In this document: positions 1 to 5,837 of the stretch, piece by piece
Layout: each line of letters opens with the position of its first letter
Numbering within the stretch: position 1 is the stretch's first letter
From: an uncultured Blastococcus sp.
Lineage (GTDB): Bacteria > Actinomycetota > Actinomycetes > Mycobacteriales > Antricoccaceae
Direction: 5' to 3'
DNA: 12,525 nucleotides
NCBI GenBank assembly: GCA_946221975.1
Contig: CAMIGT010000010.1
Location: 1 to 12,525, forward strand
Notes under the pieces: model-generated
Database searches by the model: none
What the model was told of the DNA's origin: nothing
The model's input: only the letters and a program-made list of their open reading frames with translations
Position numbers and translations under genes: made by a program

Positions 1-30
1 TTGCGTTCTGACACGGTAACTGGCGATTAT

Positions 31-46
31 CGTGCGAGAACGCACG
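31..46. promoter_or_regulatory. inverted repeat upstream of the sigma factor gene
   Basis: CGTGCG and CGCACG form a perfect 6-bp dyad around AGAA. The right half also reads AGAACGCA (37-44), which is the reverse complement of TGCGTTCT at 2-9, so two dyads share one arm. It lies about 50 bases before the sigma factor start. It could be an operator for the sigma/methyltransferase operon or the terminator hairpin of a gene to the left. No T-run follows, which argues weakly against a terminator. The window edge prevents a decision. Confidence 0.3.
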
Positions 47-97
47 GCGCGTCGGGTTTAAGGCTCACATTTGCGGCGAGTACGGCGTCTACCTGAC

Positions 98-571
98 ATG
101 AGCCTGCCGCCGTTCGAGAGGGTCGTCGCCGAGCACGGGCCGACCGTGCTGCGGGTGTGCCGCGCCGTACTCAGTGCGGTAGACGCCGACGACGCGTGGT
201 CGGCGACGTTCCTCTCCGCACTGCGCGCCTACCCGGATCTCGATCCCGGCGCGAACGTCGAGGCGTGGCTGGTGCGGATCGCCCACAACAAGTCGATCGA
301 CATCGTCCGCGCGCAGCAACGACGCGCCGTCCCGGTCGCCGACGTCCCCGAGCAAGCCGTCGCGGGATACGAGCGCGACGACGACTTGTGGGACGCACTC
401 GCGGCACTGCCGGACAAGCAGCGTCGCGCGGTCGCCTACCACCACGTGGCGGGGCTGCCGTACGCCGAGATCGCCGCCATCACCGGCAGTACGCCGACCG
501 CGGCGCGCAAGGCCGGCTCGGACGGAATCGCCGCCCTTCGCCGCGCGCTCAGTCAGGAAGTGACGCCATGA
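98..571 (+). CDS. ECF-like sigma-70 family RNA polymerase sigma factor
   Basis: A 157-residue protein with the two-domain layout of ECF sigma factors, which bind core RNA polymerase and direct it to specific promoters. Region 2 covers roughly residues 5-75, with the DADDAWSATFLSALRAY helix and the ANVEAWLVRIAHNKSIDIVR segment typical of -10 recognition. Region 4 covers roughly 100-155, with LPDKQRRAVAYHHVAGLPYAEIA and a helix-turn-helix for -35 binding. I chose the ATG at 98 because the protein then begins just before region 2; a TTG at 71 in the same frame would add nine Arg-rich residues. Neither start has a clear Shine-Dalgarno sequence. The stop overlaps the next start by four bases (ATGA), so the methyltransferase is translationally coupled. 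No anti-sigma gene is visible; the methyltransferase sits where one usually would. Family assignment is firm; target promoters and inducer are unknown. Confidence 0.88.
   Translation: MSLPPFERVVAEHGPTVLRVCRAVLSAVDADDAWSATFLSALRAYPDLDPGANVEAWLVRIAHNKSIDIVRAQQRRAVPVADVPEQAVAGYERDDDLWDALAALPDKQRRAVAYHHVAGLPYAEIAAITGSTPTAARKAGSDGIAALRRALSQEVTP
555..560 (+). promoter_or_regulatory. ribosome binding site of ogt
   Basis: AGGAAG lies seven bases before the ATG at 568, inside the end of the sigma factor gene. It decides the start in favour of 568 over the long open frame extending upstream. Confidence 0.6.
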
Positions 572-1152
572 AAGACCGCCTGCAGTCTGCCGACGCCGAC
601 ATCACCGCGTTGCGAGCGCGGCTCACCGCCGACGCCGCGCGAGCGGGCCTGCTCGACGTGGCCTACCGCGAGCTCGACTCGCCTATCGGGCAGCTTCTGG
701 TGGCGAGTACGCCGACCGGGGTCGTGCGCGTGGCGTTCGAGCGCGAGGGCTTCGACAACGTGCTCGGCGAGCTAGCCACGCGGGTCAGTGCCCGGGTGCT
801 GCACGCCCCCGGCGTACTCGACGCGGTCGCTCGGGAGCTGGACGGCTACTTCGCCGGGTCGCGGCGGAACTTCGACATACCGCTCGACTGGCAGCTCGCC
901 GGCGGGTTCCGCCGCGAGGTGGTGCAGGCGCTGCCCACGATCGGCTATGGGCACACCGCGTCGTACGCCGACATTGCCCGCACCGTAGGCAATCCGAAGG
1001 CGGTGCGCGCGGTCGGCACGGCCTGCGCGCTCAACCCGCTGCCGTTGCTCGTGCCCTGCCACCGGGTCGTGCGCAGCGACGGGCGGCCCGGGCAGTACCG
1101 CGGCGGACCGGAGGCCAAGCAGACGCTGCTCGCCCTCGAGCACGCCGCGTGA
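568..1152 (+). CDS. ogt: methylated-DNA--[protein]-cysteine S-methyltransferase (Ogt/MGMT family)
   Basis: A 194-residue suicide DNA-repair protein that transfers alkyl groups from O6-alkylguanine (and O4-alkylthymine) to its own cysteine. The active-site motif PCHRV is intact, with the acceptor Cys at residue 164. Just before it is RAVGTACALNPLPLLV, containing the arginine-finger and Asn-hinge region of the family. The N-terminal beta domain starts near YRELDSPIGQLLVA (33-46). Preceding it is a helical leader of about 30 residues (QSADADITALRARLTADAARAG) not needed for catalysis in the shorter homologues. The ATG at 568 overlaps the sigma factor stop and has AGGAAG at 555-560, seven bases upstream, so this start is well supported although the frame stays open further left. 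Co-translation with a sigma factor suggests an alkylation-responsive unit in which the methyltransferase could act as sensor or partner; that is inference. Confidence 0.93.
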   Translation: MKDRLQSADADITALRARLTADAARAGLLDVAYRELDSPIGQLLVASTPTGVVRVAFEREGFDNVLGELATRVSARVLHAPGVLDAVARELDGYFAGSRRNFDIPLDWQLAGGFRREVVQALPTIGYGHTASYADIARTVGNPKAVRAVGTACALNPLPLLVPCHRVVRSDGRPGQYRGGPEAKQTLLALEHAA

Positions 1153-1159
1153 CCGGCGC

Positions 1160-2545
1160 TCACGGCGCGGGCGGGCCGGGGAGTGCCCTGGCGATGGCGC
1201 GCGCCAGCACCGTGAGTACGGCGATGCTCAGGTAGCCCGCAGTCAGCGCCGTACCCGCCGCGAGGCGGTCCATCAGCAGCGCTGCCACGCTCGCCCCGGT
1301 CGCGGCGCCCAGCTGTACGGTCATGAAGAGCGCTGGCGTCGCCCGGGCGATCTTGTCCCCCGGAACGCTGCGATAGACGCTGGAGAAGGCCGGCGCCGCG
1401 ACGCTTCCGAAGGCCAGGCCGAGCACGACGAGCAGGCCGAGCAGCACCCCGATCGCGATCCGGTCGTGGAGGGCGGCGAGTACGACGGCCATGATCGCCG
1501 TACTCGCTGCCGCCAGCGTCACGATCCGCCGCGAGCCCACCCGGTCGGATGCCCGCCCGCTCAGCGTCATCGAGACCAGCAGACCGGCGCCGAGCGAAGC
1601 GACGACCAGCCCGGCTCGCGTGCCGTGCCACCCCAGTGCCCGCGCGGAGTAGAGCGCGAGGGCGACGAGCTGGAAGTACATCGTGAAGCCGACGACAGCC
1701 ATGACCAGCAGCCCAGCCCGAAAGCCCCGGTTGCGCAGCAGGTCGAGGTCGATGACCGACTGACGTGCGGCGCGTCGCGCCCGCCACACCCAGGCGGCGA
1801 GCACGATGACACCCCCGACAGCCAGCAGGGCGGGCACGGCGCTGCCCGCCGAGGAGATGCGTTCGCTGGCCAGCAGCAGCAGGACGAACGCGGCGGGCAG
1901 CATGACCAGCCCGAGGAGGTCCGGGCGCCGCGCGGCCGCTGCGTGATCGGTGGTCCCCCGCAACAGTGCGATCGCCCCGCCCAGCACGAGCACGCCGAGC
2001 GGCAGGTTGATCAGGAAGATCCACTCCCAGCTGCCGGTCCCTGCGAGGAACCCTCCGGCGAGCGGCCCGAGGACGGGCGCCACGTTGATGACGCCGCTCA
2101 GCGCGCCCATGACCTTGCCCATGCGTTGCGGCCCGGCGGTGGTCGCCGCGATCGTCAACGCCGCCGGCTCCAGCAGGCCGCCGCCGAGGCCCTGCGCCAC
2201 GCGAAAGACGATGAGCGCAGCGGGACTCCACGCGAGGGCGCAGAGCACCGAGCCGACCACGAATCCGATCAGCGCGACGAAGAAGACGCGGCGTACGCCG
2301 AAGCGCTCCATCAGCCAGCCCGACAACGGCATCGTCGTACCTGCCGCGAGCAAGTACGCCGAGGTGAACCACACCGCCGTCTGCAACCCGGTGCCCAGAT
2401 CCGCGGCGATCGTCTGCAAGCTCGCCGTGACGATGGTGCCGTCGACCACGGCGATCAGGGCTGCGAGCGCGACGGTCAGCACGACCAGGCGGCTGCGGCG
2501 ATCGAGGTGCGCCGTACTCGCGTCAACTTCGGTATTTGTCGTCAT
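1160..2545 (-). CDS. DHA2-family MFS drug exporter (EmrB/QacA type)
   Basis: A 461-residue integral membrane protein, a usual length for 14-helix DHA2 proton-coupled multidrug exporters. Visible signatures are VVDGTIVTASLQTIAADL in TM1 with an acidic residue at 35, motif A as GWLMERFGVRR (76-86), the antiporter motif C around GVINVAPVLGPLAGG (151-165), and SWEWIFLINLP (172-182), typical of this subfamily. Many hydrophobic segments follow to the C-terminus. The start at 2545 leaves a 20-residue cytoplasmic lead before TM1; no Shine-Dalgarno is visible, and a -10-like box eight bases away suggests a very short leader. It is divergent from a TetR gene whose operator-like palindrome covers both promoters, so repression relieved by a substrate drug is the likely control. 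Its 3' end lies seven bases from the convergent ogt. The substrate cannot be read from sequence. Confidence 0.92.
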   Translation of the reverse strand: MTTNTEVDASTAHLDRRSRLVVLTVALAALIAVVDGTIVTASLQTIAADLGTGLQTAVWFTSAYLLAAGTTMPLSGWLMERFGVRRVFFVALIGFVVGSVLCALAWSPAALIVFRVAQGLGGGLLEPAALTIAATTAGPQRMGKVMGALSGVINVAPVLGPLAGGFLAGTGSWEWIFLINLPLGVLVLGGAIALLRGTTDHAAAARRPDLLGLVMLPAAFVLLLLASERISSAGSAVPALLAVGGVIVLAAWVWRARRAARQSVIDLDLLRNRGFRAGLLVMAVVGFTMYFQLVALALYSARALGWHGTRAGLVVASLGAGLLVSMTLSGRASDRVGSRRIVTLAAASTAIMAVVLAALHDRIAIGVLLGLLVVLGLAFGSVAAPAFSSVYRSVPGDKIARATPALFMTVQLGAATGASVAALLMDRLAAGTALTAGYLSIAVLTVLARAIARALPGPPAP

Positions 2546-2553
2546 GTCAGGAA

Positions 2554-2585
2554 AACTAAACTATACGGTTCAGTTAAGTCAACTG
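2554..2585. promoter_or_regulatory. TetR operator and divergent promoters
   Basis: Two overlapping dyads: AACTAAAC (2554-2561) with GTTCAGTT (2568-2575), eight bases per arm with one mismatch and a 6-base spacer; and CAGTT (2571-2575) with AACTG (2581-2585), perfect, 5-base spacer. On the minus strand TTGACT (2577-2582) and TTAGTT (2554-2559) are 17 bp apart, a good sigma-A promoter for the exporter that the dyads would cover. The base composition is AT-rich against its neighbours. Such an arrangement is normal for a TetR repressor that controls itself and a divergent pump; binding is inferred. Confidence 0.6.
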
Positions 2586-2590
2586 TGAGA

Positions 2591-2596
2591 TAGAGT
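2591..2596 (+). promoter_or_regulatory. -10 box of the tetR gene, leaderless start
   Basis: TAGAGT is followed by exactly six bases and then the ATG at 2603, so transcription would begin at or next to the start codon. A possible -35 is TTCAGT at 2569-2574 (16-bp spacer), inside the operator. The same TANNNT + 6 + start codon layout occurs at two other genes in this window. No Shine-Dalgarno is present, which agrees with a leaderless mRNA. Confidence 0.55.
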
Positions 2597-2602
2597 ACGG
2601 GT

Positions 2603-3241
2603 ATGAGCAGCGCCCCCGTAGCCCCGCGCACGTCCCGCGGCGCCGACAAGCGACGGGCGATCCTCGATGCCGCAGCGGAAGTCTTCGCAGCGAGCGGCTA
2701 CGAGCGAGCAAGCATCGATGCGATCGCGGCCCGCGCCGGCGTCTCGAAGCCAACGGTCTACAGCCATTTCGGGGGCAAGGAGCAGCTCTTTCGCGAGTCG
2801 ATCGCCCTCAGCGCAGAGATCGTCAACGCCGAGTCGCTCAAGGCGATCCGCGAGCTCGATCCCGCGTGCCAAGACTGGCGACGCGGCCTGCACGAACTCG
2901 GCGAGCAGCTCGTCAGCTGCCAGCGCAGCGACTGCGCCGTGGCGCTCAGTCGGCAGATCCACGCCGAGGTGCAGCGCGACCCTGAGGTCTTCCGCTATGT
3001 CCGCGAGCGCACGTTCGACCCGATCATCGACGGGCTCGCCGGCCGCCTCGCGATGCTCGGCAACGCCGGCCGCCTCGCGGTCGCCGATCCGATGCTGGCC
3101 GCCGCGCAGTTCCTCGCGTTGATCAGCGCCGAGCTGCCGCAGCTCACCGAGCTGGGCACCCGGCAGATCACCGACGCGCGTACTCGCACGGCCGTGCGCG
3201 CCGGAGTCGAGACCTTCCTGCGCGCGTACGCCGCAGACTAG
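2603..3241 (+). CDS. TetR/AcrR family transcriptional repressor
   Basis: A 212-residue regulator. The N-terminal DNA-binding domain (about residues 14-62) is clear: RRAILDAAAEVFAASGYERASIDAIAARAGVSKPTVYSHFGGKEQLF, with the helix-turn-helix at about 35-56 and the family-typical TVYSHFGGKEQLF. The remainder is a helical ligand-binding and dimerisation domain without a recognisable ligand signature. Divergent orientation to the DHA2 exporter, with 57 bases between the start codons and a palindromic operator there, points to local repression of the exporter and of itself. The start at 2603 is supported by the -10 box six bases upstream. The ligand is probably a substrate of the pump, but this is inference from similar gene pairs. 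Confidence 0.93.
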   Translation: MSSAPVAPRTSRGADKRRAILDAAAEVFAASGYERASIDAIAARAGVSKPTVYSHFGGKEQLFRESIALSAEIVNAESLKAIRELDPACQDWRRGLHELGEQLVSCQRSDCAVALSRQIHAEVQRDPEVFRYVRERTFDPIIDGLAGRLAMLGNAGRLAVADPMLAAAQFLALISAELPQLTELGTRQITDARTRTAVRAGVETFLRAYAAD

Positions 3242-3311
3242 GGGCACTGCAACCGCCCGGGCTCGAAGCCGCGGCGCCGTACCGTTTCACCGCGCCGCCG
3301 GTTTCGGTTTA

Positions 3312-3353
3312 GGTGCGGGCGATTGCCGGTTAGACCATGCAATCGCCCACACC
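3312..3353. terminator. long hairpin downstream of tetR
   Basis: GGTGCGGGCGATTGC (3312-3326) pairs with GCAATCGCCCACACC (3339-3353): 15 bp with one mismatch and a 12-base loop. It lies 70 bases after the tetR stop and 85 before the next start. No T-run follows, so it may be an actinobacterial tract-less terminator, an RNA structure or a dispersed repeat. A weaker second dyad, GGCGTG (3357-3362) with CACGCC (3388-3393), follows at once. The rest of the 3242-3438 interval shows no gene. Confidence 0.45.
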
Positions 3354-3426
3354 TTAGGCGTGCGCGACGTCCCCTGCGGGAACGTGCCACGCCCTCACTG
3401 CGCCTGGCTGGCGATGGCACCCGCCG

Positions 3427-3432
3427 TACACT
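3427..3432 (+). promoter_or_regulatory. -10 box of the PPOX gene, leaderless start
   Basis: TACACT is followed by six bases (CGGCGC) and the ATG at 3439, placing the transcription start at or beside the start codon. No convincing -35 is visible. No Shine-Dalgarno precedes the ATG, which supports a leaderless transcript. Confidence 0.5.
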
Positions 3433-3438
3433 CGGCGC

Positions 3439-4056
3439 ATGAGCGAGATCCGCACCCTGGAGCAGCTGGCCGAGTTGTATCCGAACGAGCCGACGAAGGC
3501 CGCGATCACCAAGGAGTGCGACCGGATCACGCCGTACTACCAGGCACTGATCGAGACCTCGCCGTTCCTGGTGATCGCGACGGCGCGCGACTCCGCCCTC
3601 GATTGCAGCCCGCGCGGCGACGGTCCCGGCTTCGTCGATGTGGTGGACGAGCAGACCCTGGTGATTCCGGACCGCCGCGGCAACAACCGGCTCGACACGT
3701 TGCGCAACATCATCGCCGACCCACGGGTCGGGCTGATCTTCCTGATTCCCGGCGTCGGCGAGTGCGTCCGCGTGCGCGGGACCGCCCGCATCAGCGCCGA
3801 CCCGGCCCGGCTTGCGGCGTACTCGGTGAAGGGCAAGCCCCCGACCTCGCTGCTGGAGATCACCGTCGAGCGGGTGTTTTTCCAGTGCGCACGGGCGATC
3901 TTGCGCTCGCGGCTGTGGGAGGCCGACGCGCAGGTGACGCGTGATGAGCTGCCGACCGCGGGGATGCTGCTGGAGGAAGCGCGCGGCTTCACCCACGACG
4001 AGGCGGTCGAGTACGACGCTGCGCTGGCCGACCGGCAGCAGGGCACCCTCTACTGA
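3439..4056 (+). CDS. PPOX-type FMN-dependent flavoprotein (DR2398/MSMEG_1061-like)
   Basis: A 205-residue protein of the pyridoxamine-5'-phosphate oxidase-like split-barrel superfamily. The core is recognisable: FLVIATARDSALDCSPRGDGPGF (43-65), LVIPDRRGNNRLDTLRNI (74-91), DPRVGLIFLIPGVGE (94-108) and RVRGTARIS (111-119). This pattern matches the FMN-binding DR2398-type subfamily, not the vitamin B6 enzyme PdxH. In that fold the SPRGD and IPDRRGN segments contribute to flavin-phosphate binding. The physiological substrate of the subfamily is not established to my knowledge; some relatives reduce F420- or FMN-dependent substrates. The C-terminal 50 residues, with LRSRLWEADAQVTRDELPTAG, are also conserved in type. 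The gene has its own probable leaderless promoter. Its stop overlaps the convergent cydB-like stop by seven bases, so the two mRNAs share complementary 3' ends. Confidence 0.85.
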   Translation: MSEIRTLEQLAELYPNEPTKAAITKECDRITPYYQALIETSPFLVIATARDSALDCSPRGDGPGFVDVVDEQTLVIPDRRGNNRLDTLRNIIADPRVGLIFLIPGVGECVRVRGTARISADPARLAAYSVKGKPPTSLLEITVERVFFQCARAILRSRLWEADAQVTRDELPTAGMLLEEARGFTHDEAVEYDAALADRQQGTLY

Positions 4057-4571
4057 CTCACGCGGGGCCAGGTGAAGTACGGCGCGGGCGGGATTCGGTA
4101 GAGCACGACCTGCAACGCGATCCCGGCGAGCAGCACCGGAAGCACGAGAAGCCCCAGCAGCGTCCCGGACTCAGGGGCGGCGTACTCGGCCCGCCCGAGC
4201 GCGACGACGGCGATCACGACCGCCCCGACGACCTGCCCGGCCGCCCCGACGCTGATCGCAACCCGGCTCCAGCGCGGCCCGCCACGGCGCGGGCCCACCC
4301 ACAGCCCGAGGTCGCGCAGCATCCAGCCGGCGATATAGGCGATCGCGCCGAGCGCCCCGTCGACCAAGATCGTGTGCACGGCGGCCGGGTACGTCGCGTG
4401 CGCGAGACCGATGGTCGCGACAACCCACGCCTCGCTGCCGAGGAACCGCGAGCCCAGTCGGCTAAGACGGTCTGGGCCCTCCCCGGTCAAGGCGCGAAGA
4501 CACTCCACGATCGTCCGGCCCTCCAACGCGAGCAGGCCGACCAACGCGACCAGCAGCCCCACCGTGGTCAT
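4050..4571 (-). CDS. half-length CydB-like subunit II of a bd-type oxidase
   Basis: A 173-residue membrane protein with about five hydrophobic segments (near 4-22, 48-70, 74-92, 105-126, 137-160). Its first half lines up by eye with the N-terminal part of CydB: LLVALVGLLALEGRTIVE at the place of the DGFDxG helix, then GSEAWVVATIGLAHATYPAA at the place of GNEVWLITAGGALFAAFP, then a YIAGWMLRDLGLWV helix ending like the CydB VxxRxxxFEYR helix. Usual CydB proteins have about 330-380 residues and nine helices, so this is about half size. It is not an obvious truncation: a normal stop follows an intact C-terminal helix. The ATG at 4571 overlaps the subunit I stop by four bases and has GAGGAG six bases upstream. 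I infer it is the partner of the subunit I homologue; DUF-type membrane protein is the fallback. Confidence 0.68.
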   Translation of the reverse strand: MTTVGLLVALVGLLALEGRTIVECLRALTGEGPDRLSRLGSRFLGSEAWVVATIGLAHATYPAAVHTILVDGALGAIAYIAGWMLRDLGLWVGPRRGGPRWSRVAISVGAAGQVVGAVVIAVVALGRAEYAAPESGTLLGLLVLPVLLAGIALQVVLYRIPPAPYFTWPRVSQ

Positions 4572-5683
4572 GCAGCGCTCCTCTGCAGCACCGGCACGCC
4601 ACGGAAGATCCGGCGAAACGCCCCCGCCGCAAGCACGAGGGTGCCGACCGACAGCGCCACGAAGAGCACACTCGCGACGACGAGCGGGGCGGCTCCGATC
4701 GGGCTCGCCGCGTCCTCGATGCGCACTTTCCCGACGATGAACCACGGCTGCCGCGAGACTTCGCGACCTACCCAGCCGAGCACGACCACCGTCATCGGTA
4801 CCGCGACGCCGTACCGCAGGCTGCTCAGCATCCACGACTTTCGATAGATGCGGTTGGTGAGCGTGAGCGGGAGTACGACGAACCACGTCATGACCAGAAT
4901 CAGCGAACCTGCGGTGATCATGGCGTCGATCAGCCCATCTCCCCACGCGGGTGCGCTCGCCACGCCGTCGGGCCGCACACTGCCAAACTGGCTGAAGCCG
5001 GCCATCACCATCACCGGAGACGCGGCGGTCGCGACGAAGACGCCGGTGCGCACCAAGCGGCGTCCCATCTCCGCCTCGCCCGAGCGCACGCGGGTCGCAC
5101 CGACGGCCGCGCACCAGAACGCACCGACGACGAGCGAGCTGCTCGCGATGTGGACGAGCGGCCAGAGCGTCGCCGGACGGAAGAGCAGCGCAGCGAAGCC
5201 GGCGGCATCGAGCACCGGGACAGCGAGCGGGTTATGCAGGTACGAGTTCGCGGTGACGATGAAGATGGCCGAGGCGTACGCCGTCAGCACAATCCCCCAG
5301 AAGATCGCGGCCTGCACCCATACCGGCAGCAGGTCACGTCCGGCCAGCCAGAGCCCGAGCAGCGTCGACTCGAGGAAGAACGCGACGACGGTCTCCAGCG
5401 CGAGCATCCCGGCGATCGGGCTGTAGACGTCCGTGCCCGCGCCGGTCCACAGCATCGACATCTGCAGTTCCATCACCAGACCGGCGACGATGCCGAACCC
5501 GTAGTTGGCGACGTACAGCCGCGAGACGATCTCGACCGACTCGGGGGCGCGGCGCCGGCGCATCGCCGACCAGGTGTACGCCGTCGCGAGAATCGGGGTC
5601 AGCCCGAGCGTGATCGCGACGAAGAGATAGTGCACGGACGCGGTCGTGGCAAACAGCAGTCGCGCCACGAAGATCTCATCCAT
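4568..5683 (-). CDS. divergent cytochrome bd-type oxidase subunit I (CydA-like) lacking the Q-loop
   Basis: A 371-residue membrane protein of the CydA family, which binds haems b558, b595 and d and reduces oxygen in the membrane. From the ATG at 5683 it opens like CydA, MDEIFVARLLFATTASVHYLFVAITLG, with His18 matching the E. coli His19 ligand. ALETVVAFFLEST keeps the two glutamates (97, 105; E. coli 99, 107). His178 in PLVHIA and Met255 in DAMITAG match the b558 ligands His186 and Met393. GREVSRQPW (306-314) matches the C-terminal GRQPW block. Between the two b558 ligands there are only 77 residues instead of about 207 in E. coli, so the quinol-oxidising Q-loop, with its conserved Lys and Glu, is essentially absent, and the Arg before Met is Asp253. 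The electron donor may therefore not be quinol in the usual way. It is coupled to the half-CydB gene and divergent from a two-component system. The frame extends to 5800 but those residues are atypical. Confidence 0.85.
   Translation of the reverse strand: MDEIFVARLLFATTASVHYLFVAITLGLTPILATAYTWSAMRRRRAPESVEIVSRLYVANYGFGIVAGLVMELQMSMLWTGAGTDVYSPIAGMLALETVVAFFLESTLLGLWLAGRDLLPVWVQAAIFWGIVLTAYASAIFIVTANSYLHNPLAVPVLDAAGFAALLFRPATLWPLVHIASSSLVVGAFWCAAVGATRVRSGEAEMGRRLVRTGVFVATAASPVMVMAGFSQFGSVRPDGVASAPAWGDGLIDAMITAGSLILVMTWFVVLPLTLTNRIYRKSWMLSSLRYGVAVPMTVVVLGWVGREVSRQPWFIVGKVRIEDAASPIGAAPLVVASVLFVALSVGTLVLAAGAFRRIFRGVPVLQRSAA
4578..4583 (-). promoter_or_regulatory. ribosome binding site of the cydB-like gene
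   Basis: On the minus strand GAGGAG lies six bases before the ATG at 4571. It decides the start over the long open frame to the right, which is only a shadow of the subunit I gene. Confidence 0.6.
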
Positions 5684-5757
5684 CGGCGGCCCAGGGCAGG
5701 CAGGGATGCGGCATGTCCCCACCGTGCCGAGTGACCACTCCCGCCCACTACCGACCT

Positions 5758-5800
5758 GAGTCGACATCGCGGTCGAGCCGAGTCGACAGTGTGGCCACAC
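5758..5800. promoter_or_regulatory. regulatory region between cydA-like gene and kinase: palindrome plus direct repeat
   Basis: GTGTGGCCACAC (5789-5800) is a perfect 12-bp palindrome 25 bases before the kinase -10 box. Just left of it GAGTCGAC occurs twice, at 5758-5765 and 5780-5787, 22 bases apart (about two helical turns). The cluster sits in the 154-bp divergent interval and could serve either gene. I do not recognise a named binding consensus. It is a candidate binding site for the adjacent response regulator or for an oxygen/redox regulator of the oxidase genes. Confidence 0.45.
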
Positions 5801-5825
5801 ACCATGCGCCGCGGCCGAGAACGCT

Positions 5826-5831
5826 TACAGT
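5826..5831 (+). promoter_or_regulatory. -10 box of the first kinase operon, leaderless GTG start
   Basis: TACAGT is followed by six bases (GCAAGG) and GTG at 5838. The spacing is identical to that before tetR and the PPOX gene and supports GTG 5838 over ATG 5844. No clear -35 is present, so an activator at the upstream palindrome is possible. Confidence 0.5.
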
Positions 5832-5837
5832 GCAAGG

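Noticed and set aside
157..567. N-terminal extension of the methyltransferase frame back to 157
   Set aside because: The extension is Arg-rich and overlaps the sigma factor gene in another frame; the start at 568 has a ribosome binding site and matches the family length.
945..2372. Long minus-strand open frame of 475 codons over ogt and the exporter
   Set aside because: Its product is Arg/Ala/Gly-rich with no domain; it is an out-of-frame shadow of the exporter, as expected in GC-rich DNA.
3327..3338. Integron attC-like GTTAGAC in the hairpin loop
   Set aside because: Only one core-like heptamer, no paired RYYYAAC at the other side and no integrase or cassette structure.
3242..3438. tRNA or other structured RNA gene
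   Set aside because: Hairpins are present but no cloverleaf, no T-loop consensus and no known riboswitch core could be recognised.
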